A stretch of 36,213 nt of DNA, from the NCBI GenBank assembly GCA_015066575.1, contig SVOD01000004.1, positions 1 to 36,213 of the forward strand, in the 5' to 3' direction. The DNA is from Oscillospiraceae bacterium (GTDB lineage Bacteria > Bacillota > Clostridia > Oscillospirales > Acutalibacteraceae). Below, in pieces: positions 14,744 through 23,533 of this stretch; position 1 is the stretch's first letter; the number at the start of each line of letters is the position of its first letter. The position numbers and the translations under genes were made by a program. The notes under the pieces are model-generated. The model saw nothing but the letters and a program-made list of their open reading frames with translations, had not been told where the DNA came from and made no database searches.

Positions 14744-15283
14744 ATGGCAAATAAATATGCAGGCACCAAAACAGAGCAAAATTTACTGGCAGCTTTTGCC
14801 GGTGAATCCCAGGCGAGAAACAAATATACCTACTTTGCTTCCAAAGCAAAGAAAGAGGGCTTCGAGCAAATCAGCGCGCTGTTTTTAAAAACGGCAGACA
14901 ATGAAAAAGAGCACGCAAAGCTGTGGTTCAAAGAGTTGGAAGGCATCGGCAGCACTGCCGAGAATTTAGCGGCTGCCGCTGAAGGCGAAAACTACGAGTG
15001 GACCGATATGTACGAAGGCTTTGCCAAAACCGCCGAAGAGGAAGGTTTCCCCGAACTTGCCGAAAAATTCCGCGGTGTGGCAGCGATTGAAAAGCAGCAT
15101 GAGGAGCGCTACAGAAAGCTCTTAGAGAATGTGGAAACGGCAAAGGTATTTGAAAAGAGCGAAGTTAAAATTTGGGAGTGCCGTAACTGCGGGCACCTTG
15201 TCATTGGCACCAAGGCACCCGACATTTGTCCGGTGTGTGCTCACCCGCAGGCGTTCTTTGAAGTTCACGCAGAGAATTATTAA
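14744..15283 (+). CDS. Rubrerythrin
   Basis: The 179-residue rubrerythrin reduces hydrogen peroxide in anaerobes. An N-terminal four-helix ferritin-like diiron domain carries ExxH-type ligands ([30 protein letters not shown]). The C-terminal rubredoxin-like domain binds one Fe through CRNC and CPVC. Length and ligand set are normal. Start: ATG 14744 with GGAGG 8 nt upstream; an upstream in-frame ATG at 14669 lies in the preceding terminator and is not used. It is a single gene with its own promoter. The terminator stem begins inside the stop codon. Confidence 0.96.
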   Translation: MANKYAGTKTEQNLLAAFAGESQARNKYTYFASKAKKEGFEQISALFLKTADNEKEHAKLWFKELEGIGSTAENLAAAAEGENYEWTDMYEGFAKTAEEEGFPELAEKFRGVAAIEKQHEERYRKLLENVETAKVFEKSEVKIWECRNCGHLVIGTKAPDICPVCAHPQAFFEVHAENY

Positions 15284-15313
15284 AAAAATGGCACATCATT
15301 GTGCCATTTTTTT
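15282..15313 (+). terminator. Rubrerythrin terminator
   Basis: AAAAAAATGGCAC, loop ATCATT, GTGCCATTTTTTT. The left arm includes the last two bases of the TAA stop. Confidence 0.92.
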
Positions 15314-15366
15314 AGTTTTCAGTTTTCAGTTGCGCAGACTGAACACTGAACGCTGAACACTGAACA
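15314..15366 (+). repeat. Two head-to-head 7-bp arrays
   Basis: Units AGTTTTC, AGTTTTC, AGTTGCG (15314-15334) face CTGAACA, CTGAACG, CTGAACA, CTGAACA (15339-15366). The arrays are close to reverse complements, so the site can fold on itself. A further CTGAACA lies at 15373-15379. Confidence 0.8.
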
Positions 15367-15380
15367 CTGTTTCTGAACAC

Positions 15381-15408
15381 AAAAAAAGCAGCTGACGCTG
15401 CTTTTTTT
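15381..15408 (-). terminator. Terminator of the HAD phosphatase gene
   Basis: AAAAAAAGCAGC, loop TGAC, GCTGCTTTTTTT. It overlaps the TAA stop (15407-15409) of the minus-strand gene. Confidence 0.88.
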
Positions 15409-16222
15409 ACATATTCAGAAACATAAAGCTGTCTTGCACCGAGTTGTGGTTGACAATATCGCCTACGCCGTTGAGCACTTCGGTCGGCTGGTAGGCATAG
15501 AGCTGCGGTGTTGCGGCAGTGGAAACGCCGGTGAGAACCATCACGGTGTCAATACCGCTTTCGGTGCCGGCAATAATGTCCGTATCCATATTATCGCCGA
15601 TAACCACCGCTTCCGAAGAGTGACAACCGAGCAATTTAATACCGGTGCGCATCATCAGCGGATTGGGCTTGCCGCAGAAGTAGGCCTTTTTGCCGGTGGC
15701 AATTTCGATAGGGGCAATAATCGCGCCGCAGGCGGGGTAAATGCCATCCTCGGTATTGGCGGTGGTATCGGCATTGGTGCCGATAAGTTTGGCGCCGCCT
15801 TCAACCAGATTGACCGCCTGGGTGAGTGTATCGAGCGAATAGGTTCTCCCCTCGCCGACAACCACATAGTCGGGGTTGACATCGTTCATCGTGATGCCCG
15901 CGTCATACAGTGCATTAAGCAGCCCCGCTTCGCCGATGGCAAAGACCGAGCAGTTCGGCTTTTGGCGCTTGAGAAAGTGCGCAGTTGCCAAGGCGCTGGT
16001 GTAGAAGTGTTCTTCGCCGACATCCAAGCCCATTCTCTTGAGTTTTTGGTGCAATTCGCGCGGAGTCAGGTTGGAATTGTTGGTTAAAAACAAGTACTCC
16101 TTCTTTTCACTACCGAGCCATTCGATAAATTCCGCCGCGCCGGGCAGGATTTGGTTGCCGTGGTAAATCACGCCGTCCATATCGCAAATAAAGCCTTTTT
16201 TTTGAGAAAAATCAATCGCCAT
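15407..16222 (-). CDS. HAD-IIA family phosphatase (NagD-like)
   Basis: The 271-residue HAD phosphatase has motif I DMDGV near residue 13 (nucleophile and acid Asp), motif II TNNS near residue 49, and the late Mg-binding motif GDNMDTDI near residue 210. A C2 cap in between is typical of NagD/4-nitrophenylphosphatase-like proteins, which dephosphorylate sugar phosphates or nucleotides. The substrate is not predictable. Start: ATG 16222 (MAIDFSQ) preceded by AGAGGTG; an ATG at 16255 in frame has no RBS and sits in the leader hairpin. Its own promoter overlaps the 3' end of the upstream aminotransferase gene, and a terminator-like hairpin separates promoter from start. Confidence 0.9.
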   Translation of the reverse strand: MAIDFSQKKGFICDMDGVIYHGNQILPGAAEFIEWLGSEKKEYLFLTNNSNLTPRELHQKLKRMGLDVGEEHFYTSALATAHFLKRQKPNCSVFAIGEAGLLNALYDAGITMNDVNPDYVVVGEGRTYSLDTLTQAVNLVEGGAKLIGTNADTTANTEDGIYPACGAIIAPIEIATGKKAYFCGKPNPLMMRTGIKLLGCHSSEAVVIGDNMDTDIIAGTESGIDTVMVLTGVSTAATPQLYAYQPTEVLNGVGDIVNHNSVQDSFMFLNM

Positions 16223-16241
16223 AACGCACCTCTTATAAAAC

Positions 16242-16264
16242 AGGGCACAATGCAATTGTGCCCT
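16242..16264 (-). terminator. Hairpin in the leader of the HAD gene (terminator or attenuator)
   Basis: AGGGCACAAT and ATTGTGCCCT close a 3-nt loop and are followed on the minus strand by GTTTTAT, then the RBS. It terminates the aminotransferase mRNA and also lies downstream of the HAD promoter. Confidence 0.7.
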
Positions 16265-16279
16265 TTGTGATTTAGTTTT

Positions 16280-16308
16280 ATTGTAGCTGTTTGCGCCTTA
16301 TTTTGCAA
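16280..16308 (-). promoter_or_regulatory. Promoter of the HAD gene
   Basis: On the minus strand TTGCAA (16303-16308), 17 bp, TACAAT (16280-16285). The -35 box overlaps the end of the aminotransferase gene. Confidence 0.55.
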
Positions 16309-17581
16309 GCAGTTTTTCCGTGGCAGCCAATTTTGCGGAAATAACTAGGATTTCGGCACACACTTTGAGTTCTTCCACCGGCGGGAAAGAGGGCGCCACA
16401 CGAATGTTACTGTCTTTCGGGTCTTTACCGTAGGGGAAGGGTGCGCCTGCATCGGTGAGTACCACGCCGGCTTCGGCGCAGAGTTTGACCGTTTGCCTGG
16501 CAGTGCCGTCCATGACATCCAGATTGATAAAGTAGCCGCCCTTGGGATGCGTCCAGCGGGCAATGCCACATTCGCTGAAGCCTTCGTCGAATGCTTGTTG
16601 AACCGCTTCAAATTTCGGAGCCATAATCGCGCGGTGCTTTGCCATATGTGCCATCAGTGTCGGCACGTCCTTCAAAAAGCGGATGTGGCGCAACTGGTTA
16701 ATTTTATCGTTGGAAATAAACTGTTTGCTCATTCTGTGCTTTATGGCGGCGATGTTTTTTTCGCTTGCCGCAATCGCGGAGATACCGGCACCGGAGAAAG
16801 TCACTTTTGAGGTGGAGCAAACTTCCACAAACAAATCTTCATTACCGTGCTTGCAGGCTTCGGGGAAGATATTGAGCAGTTTGTCACCCTCTTCGGGTTC
16901 TACCAAATCATGCACCAAATACGCATTGTCCCAAATAACGCGGAAATCTTCCGCCGCGGGTTTTATGGCGGCGAGGGCTTTCACCTTTTCGTCGGAATAA
17001 GTGCAGCCGGTCGGGTTGGAGTATTTCGGCACGCAGAACATCCCTTTGACCTGCGGGTCTTTGATGGCTTCTGTAATCTGCGCCATATTCGGACCGTCGT
17101 CTTCCATTTCAATCGGGAGCATTTCCACCCCGTAGTATTCCAAAATGGCAAAATGCCTGTCGTAACCCGGGCAGGGGCACAGGAATTTGACCGGTTTGCC
17201 GGAAGCGAGCCAGCCGGGACCGAGCAGGTTCGGCATTAAGCACTGGGTGATGTAGTCAAACATTACACGCAGCGAAGCGTTACCGCCGATGATGATGTTC
17301 TCAAACGGCATTTCGAGCAAGTCGGAGAAAAAGCGGCGGCACTCGGGCAAGCCTTCCAGTACACCGTAGTTTCTGGTATCCAAGCCGTTTTCGGCAAATA
17401 CATCATTTAAACTCGGAATGTTGGTGAGCATTTCATCGGAAAGATTGAGCTGCGCGGAACTCGGTTTGCCGCGCGACATATCTAATTGCAAGCCCTTGGC
17501 TTTGAGTGCTTCATATTTTGCAAGCAGGCGGTCGTGCTCCGCCTGTAATTGGTCCGGGTTCATTTCAACATACTTTGCCAT
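16298..17581 (-). CDS. Class I aminotransferase of the aspartate aminotransferase Ic type
   Basis: The 427-residue PLP enzyme belongs to the group with an unusual, longer fold (aspartate aminotransferase subgroup Ic, Pfam Asp_aminotransf). Markers are LDMSRGKPS near residue 33, the GGNASLR phosphate-binding turn near 98, PKYSNPTG near 184 and the PLP Lys in STSKVTFSGAG near 258. IRVAPSFP near 397 contains the carboxylate-binding Arg. It moves the amino group between aspartate (or a similar amino acid) and 2-oxoglutarate in the cytosol. Start: ATG 17581, preceded by a weak purine tract. A TATAAT lies about 30 nt upstream (17607-17612 on the minus strand) without a clear -35. Confidence 0.88.
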   Translation of the reverse strand: MAKYVEMNPDQLQAEHDRLLAKYEALKAKGLQLDMSRGKPSSAQLNLSDEMLTNIPSLNDVFAENGLDTRNYGVLEGLPECRRFFSDLLEMPFENIIIGGNASLRVMFDYITQCLMPNLLGPGWLASGKPVKFLCPCPGYDRHFAILEYYGVEMLPIEMEDDGPNMAQITEAIKDPQVKGMFCVPKYSNPTGCTYSDEKVKALAAIKPAAEDFRVIWDNAYLVHDLVEPEEGDKLLNIFPEACKHGNEDLFVEVCSTSKVTFSGAGISAIAASEKNIAAIKHRMSKQFISNDKINQLRHIRFLKDVPTLMAHMAKHRAIMAPKFEAVQQAFDEGFSECGIARWTHPKGGYFINLDVMDGTARQTVKLCAEAGVVLTDAGAPFPYGKDPKDSNIRVAPSFPPVEELKVCAEILVISAKLAATEKLLAK

Positions 17582-17753
17582 GAATATTATCTCTCTCTTT
17601 CTATCATATTATAAAAGCATGTAGGGTAAATCATACTACATTTCGCCAAAAAATGCAAGTAAATTTACGTTTACTTGCAAAATGCGAATAAATATGGCGT
17701 GTACTCTCTCACTTATCAGTATAGATTTTTGCCGCAATTTGGTGACACATAGG

Positions 17754-17970
17754 GGCTTGTCGAGCTAACGCTCAGCAGTCGGCAGCCGGCAGTCGGCAGC
17801 CAGCCGAGGGCGGGATGCTTGGAGCGCACGCCAGACCCTCTGTCACTGCGTGACGTCTCCCTAACAGGGAGCGCTCGCACCCGATTTAAATGCGTTGCGT
17901 AGCAACGCCACCATTCGCTAACTGCTGACCGCTGACCGCTGACTGCTCAAGTAAGGCTTGTCGAGCCAAC
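17754..17970 (+). repeat. Composite repeat element bounded by a 16-bp direct repeat
   Basis: GGCTTGTCGAGCTAAC (17754-17769) recurs as GGCTTGTCGAGCCAAC (17955-17970), one mismatch apart. Between them lie an array CAGTCGG, CAGCCGG, CAGTCGG, CAGCCAG (17776-17803), two small hairpins (GTCAC-TGC-GTGAC; CTCCCT-AAC-AGGGAG) and hairpin B (AATGCGTTGC-GTA-GCAACGCC, 17889-17910). A second array, GCTAACT, GCTGACC, GCTGACC, GCTGACT, is at 17917-17944. Nothing coding is seen in 17582-17990. The right copy of the direct repeat forms one arm of the MATE terminator. Confidence 0.75.
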
Positions 17971-17986
17971 AGCTCGACAAGCCTTA
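17952..17986 (-). terminator. Terminator of the MATE gene
   Basis: A 15-bp stem (17952-17966 with 17972-17986) has a 5-nt loop, immediately after the TGA stop at 17991-17993 in the minus direction. Confidence 0.85.
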
Positions 17987-17990
17987 TTTG

Positions 17991-19328
17991 TCAATACCCG
18001 TATTTTTTGCGCTGTGTGACTAAGAAGGTGATGCTCACCGCCAGTGCTGCCAATTCCGCCGCATCGTTGGCAAGCCAGACACCGTCTACCCCCCACAGCA
18101 GCGGCAGGGTGAGAATGGCAAGCAGTTGAAAGAGCAGTGTGCGGCTAAAGGAAATGGCGGCGGAAACGCGACCGTTACCGAGCGCGGTAAAGAAGGCGGA
18201 ACCGAAGATATTAAACCCGCAGCACAGCAGAGAAACCGAAAAAATCTTGTACGCGCGGTGCGAAAGCGCGAGCAGCTCTTCGTCATAGCCCACATACAGC
18301 CGACAAATCGGGTAGGCACCGAAAACGGCAAGCGCCGTCAGTCCCACGGAAGCGACACCGATAATGACCAAGCTTTTTTTGAACAAATTGTGCAGCTCTG
18401 CCTGGTTTTCGGCACCGAGATTGTAGCCGAACAGCGGCGCGCTGCCGATGGAGTAACCGATAAAGATTGCCACAAAAATGAATGCGGTATACATCAGTAC
18501 CCCGAAGGCGGCAACACCTTTTTCGCCCGCCAATTTCATCAGTTGAAAGTTGTAGAGCATATTGACCAGCGGGAAGGAGATGTTGGTCACAAATTCCGAA
18601 GCGCCGTTGGTGCAGGCTTTGAGAACCGCGCGCCCGTCCCAATGCGTTTTGCCAAGGCGCAACAGGCTTTTGTTGGGCGAAAGGAAGTAAACGAGAGGAA
18701 TAAACCCGCCCACACATTGGCTGAGCATCGTGGCAAGACCGGCGCCCTCCACGCCCCAGCCGAACACACCCATAAACAGTGCATCCAGTGCCATATTGGT
18801 CACACCGGCAGCGAGGGTGATGAAAAAGCCCATTCGCGGGCGCTCGGCAGTCACCGCAAAGCTTTGAAATGCCGATTGCAGGGCAAAGGGAATTAAGCCC
18901 GCCATCACATATTTGCCGTAAATCACACAGTGCGGCAGCATTTGCGCATCCGCACCGAGCAGGCGCGCCACCTGCTCCATCAAAACGATGGAAACCACGC
19001 TTAACACCACGCCGTTTGCCATTAACAGGTAAATGAGCAACGAAAAGATTTCATTTGCTTTTTTTCCCTTGCCTTCGCCAAGCGTTTTGGCAACAAGCGC
19101 CGTGCCGCCGGCGCCAATCATAAAGCCCACAGCGTCAAAAACCATAACAAAGGGCATAATTAAGTTGACTGCGGCAAAGGGCGTGGCGCCGACAAAGTTG
19201 GAAATAAAAAAGCCGTCTACAATATAGTAAATCGAGGTAAAAAGCATCATCGCCACACTCGGAACAGTGAAGCGCAACAGTTTTTTATAGTTAAAATGCT
19301 CGGAAAGCGTAATGCTTGCTTGCGGCAT
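17991..19328 (-). CDS. MATE-family multidrug/metabolite exporter
   Basis: The 445-residue protein has twelve predicted membrane helices in two similar halves, the usual MATE/MatE build and length. The N-terminal half contains IYYIVDGFFISNFVGATPFAAVN-type sequence (about residues 31-53), the region that marks sodium- or proton-driven MATE exporters. It exports cationic or aromatic compounds across the cell membrane; the substrate is not predictable. Start: ATG 19328 with AAGGAG about 9 nt upstream. A near-consensus promoter lies 40 nt upstream, back-to-back with that of the dockerin protein gene. The gene is monocistronic. Confidence 0.92.
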   Translation of the reverse strand: MPQASITLSEHFNYKKLLRFTVPSVAMMLFTSIYYIVDGFFISNFVGATPFAAVNLIMPFVMVFDAVGFMIGAGGTALVAKTLGEGKGKKANEIFSLLIYLLMANGVVLSVVSIVLMEQVARLLGADAQMLPHCVIYGKYVMAGLIPFALQSAFQSFAVTAERPRMGFFITLAAGVTNMALDALFMGVFGWGVEGAGLATMLSQCVGGFIPLVYFLSPNKSLLRLGKTHWDGRAVLKACTNGASEFVTNISFPLVNMLYNFQLMKLAGEKGVAAFGVLMYTAFIFVAIFIGYSIGSAPLFGYNLGAENQAELHNLFKKSLVIIGVASVGLTALAVFGAYPICRLYVGYDEELLALSHRAYKIFSVSLLCCGFNIFGSAFFTALGNGRVSAAISFSRTLLFQLLAILTLPLLWGVDGVWLANDAAELAALAVSITFLVTQRKKYGY

Positions 19329-19364
19329 AAATGCTTTTCTCCTTTTTAAGCAGACTACCTATTT

Positions 19365-19393
19365 AGTATAAATAATCTGCCTGCCGCTGTCAA
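19365..19393 (-). promoter_or_regulatory. Promoter of the MATE gene
   Basis: On the minus strand TTGACA (19388-19393), 17 bp, TATACT (19365-19370). Confidence 0.8.
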
Positions 19394-19397
19394 TTAC

Positions 19398-19426
19398 TTG
19401 ACTTCATAGTATAAAAATGATAATCT
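19398..19426 (+). promoter_or_regulatory. Promoter of the dockerin protein gene
   Basis: TTGACT (19398-19403), 17 bp, TAATCT (19421-19426). Only 4 bp separate it from the divergent MATE promoter, so joint control is possible. Confidence 0.6.
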
Positions 19427-19465
19427 TTAAATATAAGAAATACTCACATTGAGGAGTGAACTGTG

Positions 19466-22400
19466 ATGAAAAAAGTTCTCGCATTAGTTTTAAGCGTCGT
19501 ATTGCTGTGCAGCGTGTTGCCGCTGCAGGTATTTGCGCGCGAAATAAAATATTTTGATTTCTTACCCAAAATAACAAAATATTTAGAACATACGGGTGGG
19601 CACTATAACGAAGATAATCCCGATGAATATATCTACGACATTCGCTTTGTGCCGGGAGATATTTTGCGCATTACCGCTTTTGATAACAATGATACCGATT
19701 ACACCTGTGTGCGCAACGGGCAAACGGGTGAACTGGAGTTTCGCGCCGAAAACGGCGATGTTATTACGATTGATGAATTGCATATAACTTCCGCTCAGGA
19801 TGACGGCGATAGATGGTATTATATGGATGGCGAGGATAATCATCACGAGTATACCATTGAACTGGAAGGGGAAGAAGCAACCGCGAGCTTAGAAATTGTG
19901 AAAAACACGGTAACTAATATCACTTTTATGCCAGGTGAGCAACGGCACTATCGGTTTGAAACCGACGGTGAGTGGAAAACCGACGGGCAGGGGCAACCTT
20001 ACTTTCACTATGCGCTGCAATATGTCTGCGCAGGGGATATGCTAATCGTCGGGAAAGAAGGAGTGGATTATTTTTATGAAGCCGTTTGGAGCGAACAAGA
20101 GCAGCAGTTTTATTTTCGCGATGAAGACGGTACCGACCGAATTGATATCGGTCCGGTCGGCATAGAGTTTACGGATGACCAGGCAGAGAACCCCTTTACC
20201 GTCGGTGACGATAATGCGTACACCGTACACTATGCGGGCTACAGCTGTGAGGTTTCGGTAACGGTGGACACACCGGATATAACGCTTTCCTACACACCGA
20301 AAAAGCCGATTGTGGCGTATTTGAATACAAACGGGCAGTGGGAAACCGATGCCGGCGGCAGTGCGTATTTTCGCTATTTCGGCACTACGCGCACACAGGA
20401 TGGCGACACCCTTACCGTTACCGACGGCGAGGGTGAGAGCACCGATTATATTGCCCGCTGGAATGCGCAAAGAGATTGCCGAGAGTTTGTCAGCGCAGCC
20501 GGTGATGTGATTGACGGCAGCGAGGTTCGCTTTTTCGATGAACAGCAACAAACTCACTACAGTTTGGGCAGCAACAACTACTTTTATGTGGAATATGGCG
20601 GTGCGAGAGCGGCTGTACCGGTCACGATTCAAGAAAATCCGGTCAGCGCCATTGCGTTTACGCCCTTACACCAAAAAGAAATCATTGAAAACAGCGGCGG
20701 TAATTGGGAAACCGATGAACAGGGGCAAGCGTGGTACAATTATGCGATTCCCGGCTTTGAGGAAGGCGATGTGTTGGATGTTACCTACACCGACAGCGGC
20801 GAAACCGTGCGATATACCTACACCCGCGATGCGCAAACGAACGACACTTATTTTGCGGACAGTCAGGGCAATGCGCTTGAAAATGAAGAAGAAATGTATT
20901 CAACCCGCTCCGGGCGCTGGAGCCTTGGTGACGACAATACCTACAAGGTAGTTTATTTTGAAAGAGAGAGTGACCCGATTTCCATTTCCATTGTGCCGAG
21001 CCCGATTCAGGCGATTGACTATATCCCCGCGCATGCGAAGGTTTGCTACTATGAAAGCGACGGCGAATGGGATACCGACAGCGCCGGGCAGCCCTTTTTC
21101 AACTATCAATACACACAAATCGAGCGCGGCGATATTTTGCGCGTGACCGATGCGCAAGGCACCGCCACCGATTATACGGCAGAGTGGGATAACGACAGCT
21201 ATACCTATTCCTTTGTATCCGCCGCCGGCGATGTGATTAGCGGGGACGATATCCGCTTCTTTGATGACCAGTATAGGGTGCACTTTGAACTTGGCGACGA
21301 GAATGTTTACTTTGTCGAGTATATGGGCAAGCAGGTGACAGTGCCGGTAAGTGTTATCGCAAGCCCGCTTACGGCGATTACCTATGTGCCGCAGCAGCCG
21401 ATAACGCTGGTGGAAAATACGGACGGTTATTGGACAACCGACGATGAAGGCAACCCCTGTTTCTACTATTTCTACCCGAGAGTCAGAAGCGGCGATGAGC
21501 TCATTCTCACCTACCCCGACAGCACCACCAAAACCTTTAGCGCACAGTGGGATTATGGGCAGGAAAAGTACTATTTCACCTGCGGTGAAGAAATCATTGA
21601 TGAAGATGACCTGAACTTTAGCGACAGGCAGTATACCGAGCCCTTTACCGTGGGCGAAAATGAAGTATATGTCCGCTACCTCGGGCAGACCTGCACCGTG
21701 CCGGTTACCGTGATAACCAATCCGGTGAAGGCGGTGGAATTTATCCCTGCAAGCGCGGTAACCTATATCGAAAATACCCACGGATATTGGGATACCGATG
21801 AAAGCGGACAACCCTATTATGTATATAATCTGCCGCATTGGGAAAACGGCGATGTAATTCGGGTAACGGCTGCGGATGATTCGCTCACCGAATATACGTA
21901 TGCTTATAATGAAACGGCAGGTTATACCGGATTCTTTGACAGCGAGGGCAATGAGCTCAACGATTCCGAACTCTATTGCGAGCGCGATAGAGAATCGGTG
22001 TGGGCTGTCGGCGCGCAGAACACATATTGGCTCAATTACTATGGCGTTGCTTCCAATCGGGTGAGTGTCACCATTATCGAAAACCCGGTTAAAGCGATTG
22101 CATACACACCGCTAAAAGCACCCGAATACTTTGAAAACAGCGGCGGCTATTGGAACGAGGACGGGCAGTTTTATTGGTACAATCTCCCGCCCATGCGCGA
22201 GGGCGATGTGCTCACCGTTACCGATCAAAATGATGTTGCGACGGCTTATACCCTTATGGAAGGTGAAAATCATGAGAGGTATTTCCAAAACGCCGCCGGC
22301 GATAGAATTGCCGCAGATGAAGTGCGCTTTGAGTCGGACCAATATCGCATTCCGTGGACACTCGGCAACCAAAACGCCTATACCGCAGAGTATTGCGGTG

Positions 22401-23494
22401 TGAGCGTGACACTGTATGCCACCGTTATACAAAACCCGGTCAAAGGCATTGATTATGTGCCGGTAAATCCGATTGTGATTGATGAAGGCACCGGCGGCAG
22501 GTGGATTGAGGGAGAATACCTGTATTACTATGACCCGCCGCTCCATAACGGCGATAAGTTGGTCGTCACCTATACCGATGAAGTGGTCGAGTATGTGGTA
22601 GATATGGATAACGGGACCTTAAAGGCGGAGGACGGCAGAGAGATTGATATCGAAGCAGTCAATGTTTACAGCACCCAGAATTTCCGGCCGTGGGTACCCG
22701 GCGGTGACAATGCTTTCTATCTCGAATATGCCGGCTTCAGTAAAGAGGTGCCGGTGGAAATCAATGCACGCTTTACGGTTACGGTGGTTGAGCCCACCTG
22801 CACCGAGTGGGGTTACACCGAACACACCGACCCCGATAGCGGCAAGAGTTATCGCAGTGATTATGTCGGCGCTACGGGGCATGATTTCTCTTTGCGCATT
22901 ACCAATGAGAGTACTATGCGCAGCGATGAGAGCAGCCCGGAGGGCAAGACCTACTACTACACCTGCGCACACTGCGGTGCGTTGAGTAACGAGGAAGATT
23001 TGTGGTTTAAGCCGGGCACCGGCTCTGTTTGCGGACAGATTGATATGGGGCAATTTTATCGGCCCGTGATGGTGGATTTGTACCAGGGCGATACGATGGT
23101 ACTCGGCACCGCTGTCAAATATGACGGCTCTTTCCGCCTGGATAATCTGGAGCCCGGCACTTACAGTGCCAAGGTGCGCTCCGCCAACAGCCCGCTCATT
23201 GAAATTACCGGCATTACGGTGGCGGCAAACGCGGTAAGCGATTTTGCGAACAGCGAAAATGAAGCACTGCATGATTTGTACGTTGCATGTGGCGACATTA
23301 ACGGCGATGGCGTGGTGGATTTTGCCGATTCGAGTCAAATCCTGGCAAACGGCGTTTACGGTTGCGATTGGTTTGATGAGCGGTATGAAGAACGCATTGA
23401 TTTGAATGGCGATGGCGTGATTAATGTGCAGGATATCGCTGTGTTGCTCCAAGAGGGCAATTACGGCGCACAAAGTAAAACTTTAGCATATTAA
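19466..23494 (+). CDS. Large secreted repeat protein with C-terminal type I dockerin
   Basis: The 1342-residue extracellular protein has a signal peptide (about residues 1-24, ending QVFA). Nine copies of a module of about 120 residues start near 31, 150, 273, 393, 514, 635, 754, 875 and 992. Each opens with a strand ending in P, then ENTDGYWTTDDEG-like, Y-rich and GD.L.VT segments, and closes with N.Y.VEY.G....VPVTV. A CTEWGY...GHDF segment follows, then CAHCG and a carboxypeptidase-regulatory-like beta domain (about 1190-1255). The dockerin (about 1275-1335) has two Ca-binding loops, DINGDGVVDFADSSQIL and DLNGDGVINVQDIAVLL. No catalytic domain is recognised, so a structural or binding role on a cohesin scaffold is likely. 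Start: ATG 19466 (GAGGAG 9 nt upstream); GTG 19463 is less likely. Confidence 0.85.
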   Translation: MKKVLALVLSVVLLCSVLPLQVFAREIKYFDFLPKITKYLEHTGGHYNEDNPDEYIYDIRFVPGDILRITAFDNNDTDYTCVRNGQTGELEFRAENGDVITIDELHITSAQDDGDRWYYMDGEDNHHEYTIELEGEEATASLEIVKNTVTNITFMPGEQRHYRFETDGEWKTDGQGQPYFHYALQYVCAGDMLIVGKEGVDYFYEAVWSEQEQQFYFRDEDGTDRIDIGPVGIEFTDDQAENPFTVGDDNAYTVHYAGYSCEVSVTVDTPDITLSYTPKKPIVAYLNTNGQWETDAGGSAYFRYFGTTRTQDGDTLTVTDGEGESTDYIARWNAQRDCREFVSAAGDVIDGSEVRFFDEQQQTHYSLGSNNYFYVEYGGARAAVPVTIQENPVSAIAFTPLHQKEIIENSGGNWETDEQGQAWYNYAIPGFEEGDVLDVTYTDSGETVRYTYTRDAQTNDTYFADSQGNALENEEEMYSTRSGRWSLGDDNTYKVVYFERESDPISISIVPSPIQAIDYIPAHAKVCYYESDGEWDTDSAGQPFFNYQYTQIERGDILRVTDAQGTATDYTAEWDNDSYTYSFVSAAGDVISGDDIRFFDDQYRVHFELGDENVYFVEYMGKQVTVPVSVIASPLTAITYVPQQPITLVENTDGYWTTDDEGNPCFYYFYPRVRSGDELILTYPDSTTKTFSAQWDYGQEKYYFTCGEEIIDEDDLNFSDRQYTEPFTVGENEVYVRYLGQTCTVPVTVITNPVKAVEFIPASAVTYIENTHGYWDTDESGQPYYVYNLPHWENGDVIRVTAADDSLTEYTYAYNETAGYTGFFDSEGNELNDSELYCERDRESVWAVGAQNTYWLNYYGVASNRVSVTIIENPVKAIAYTPLKAPEYFENSGGYWNEDGQFYWYNLPPMREGDVLTVTDQNDVATAYTLMEGENHERYFQNAAGDRIAADEVRFESDQYRIPWTLGNQNAYTAEYCGVSVTLYATVIQNPVKGIDYVPVNPIVIDEGTGGRWIEGEYLYYYDPPLHNGDKLVVTYTDEVVEYVVDMDNGTLKAEDGREIDIEAVNVYSTQNFRPWVPGGDNAFYLEYAGFSKEVPVEINARFTVTVVEPTCTEWGYTEHTDPDSGKSYRSDYVGATGHDFSLRITNESTMRSDESSPEGKTYYYTCAHCGALSNEEDLWFKPGTGSVCGQIDMGQFYRPVMVDLYQGDTMVLGTAVKYDGSFRLDNLEPGTYSAKVRSANSPLIEITGITVAANAVSDFANSENEALHDLYVACGDINGDGVVDFADSSQILANGVYGCDWFDERYEERIDLNGDGVINVQDIAVLLQEGNYGAQSKTLAY

Positions 23495-23500
23495 AAAACG

Positions 23501-23531
23501 AGGCTGTTGGTTTGACCAACAGCCTTTTTTT
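23501..23531 (+). terminator. Terminator of the dockerin protein gene
   Basis: AGGCTGTTGGT, loop TTG, ACCAACAGCCT, then seven T. Confidence 0.93.
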
Positions 23532-23533
23532 CT

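Noticed and set aside
20900..21838. 312-codon minus-strand frame inside the dockerin protein gene
   Set aside because: The repetitive plus-strand coding sequence generates long antisense frames; no start signals are seen.
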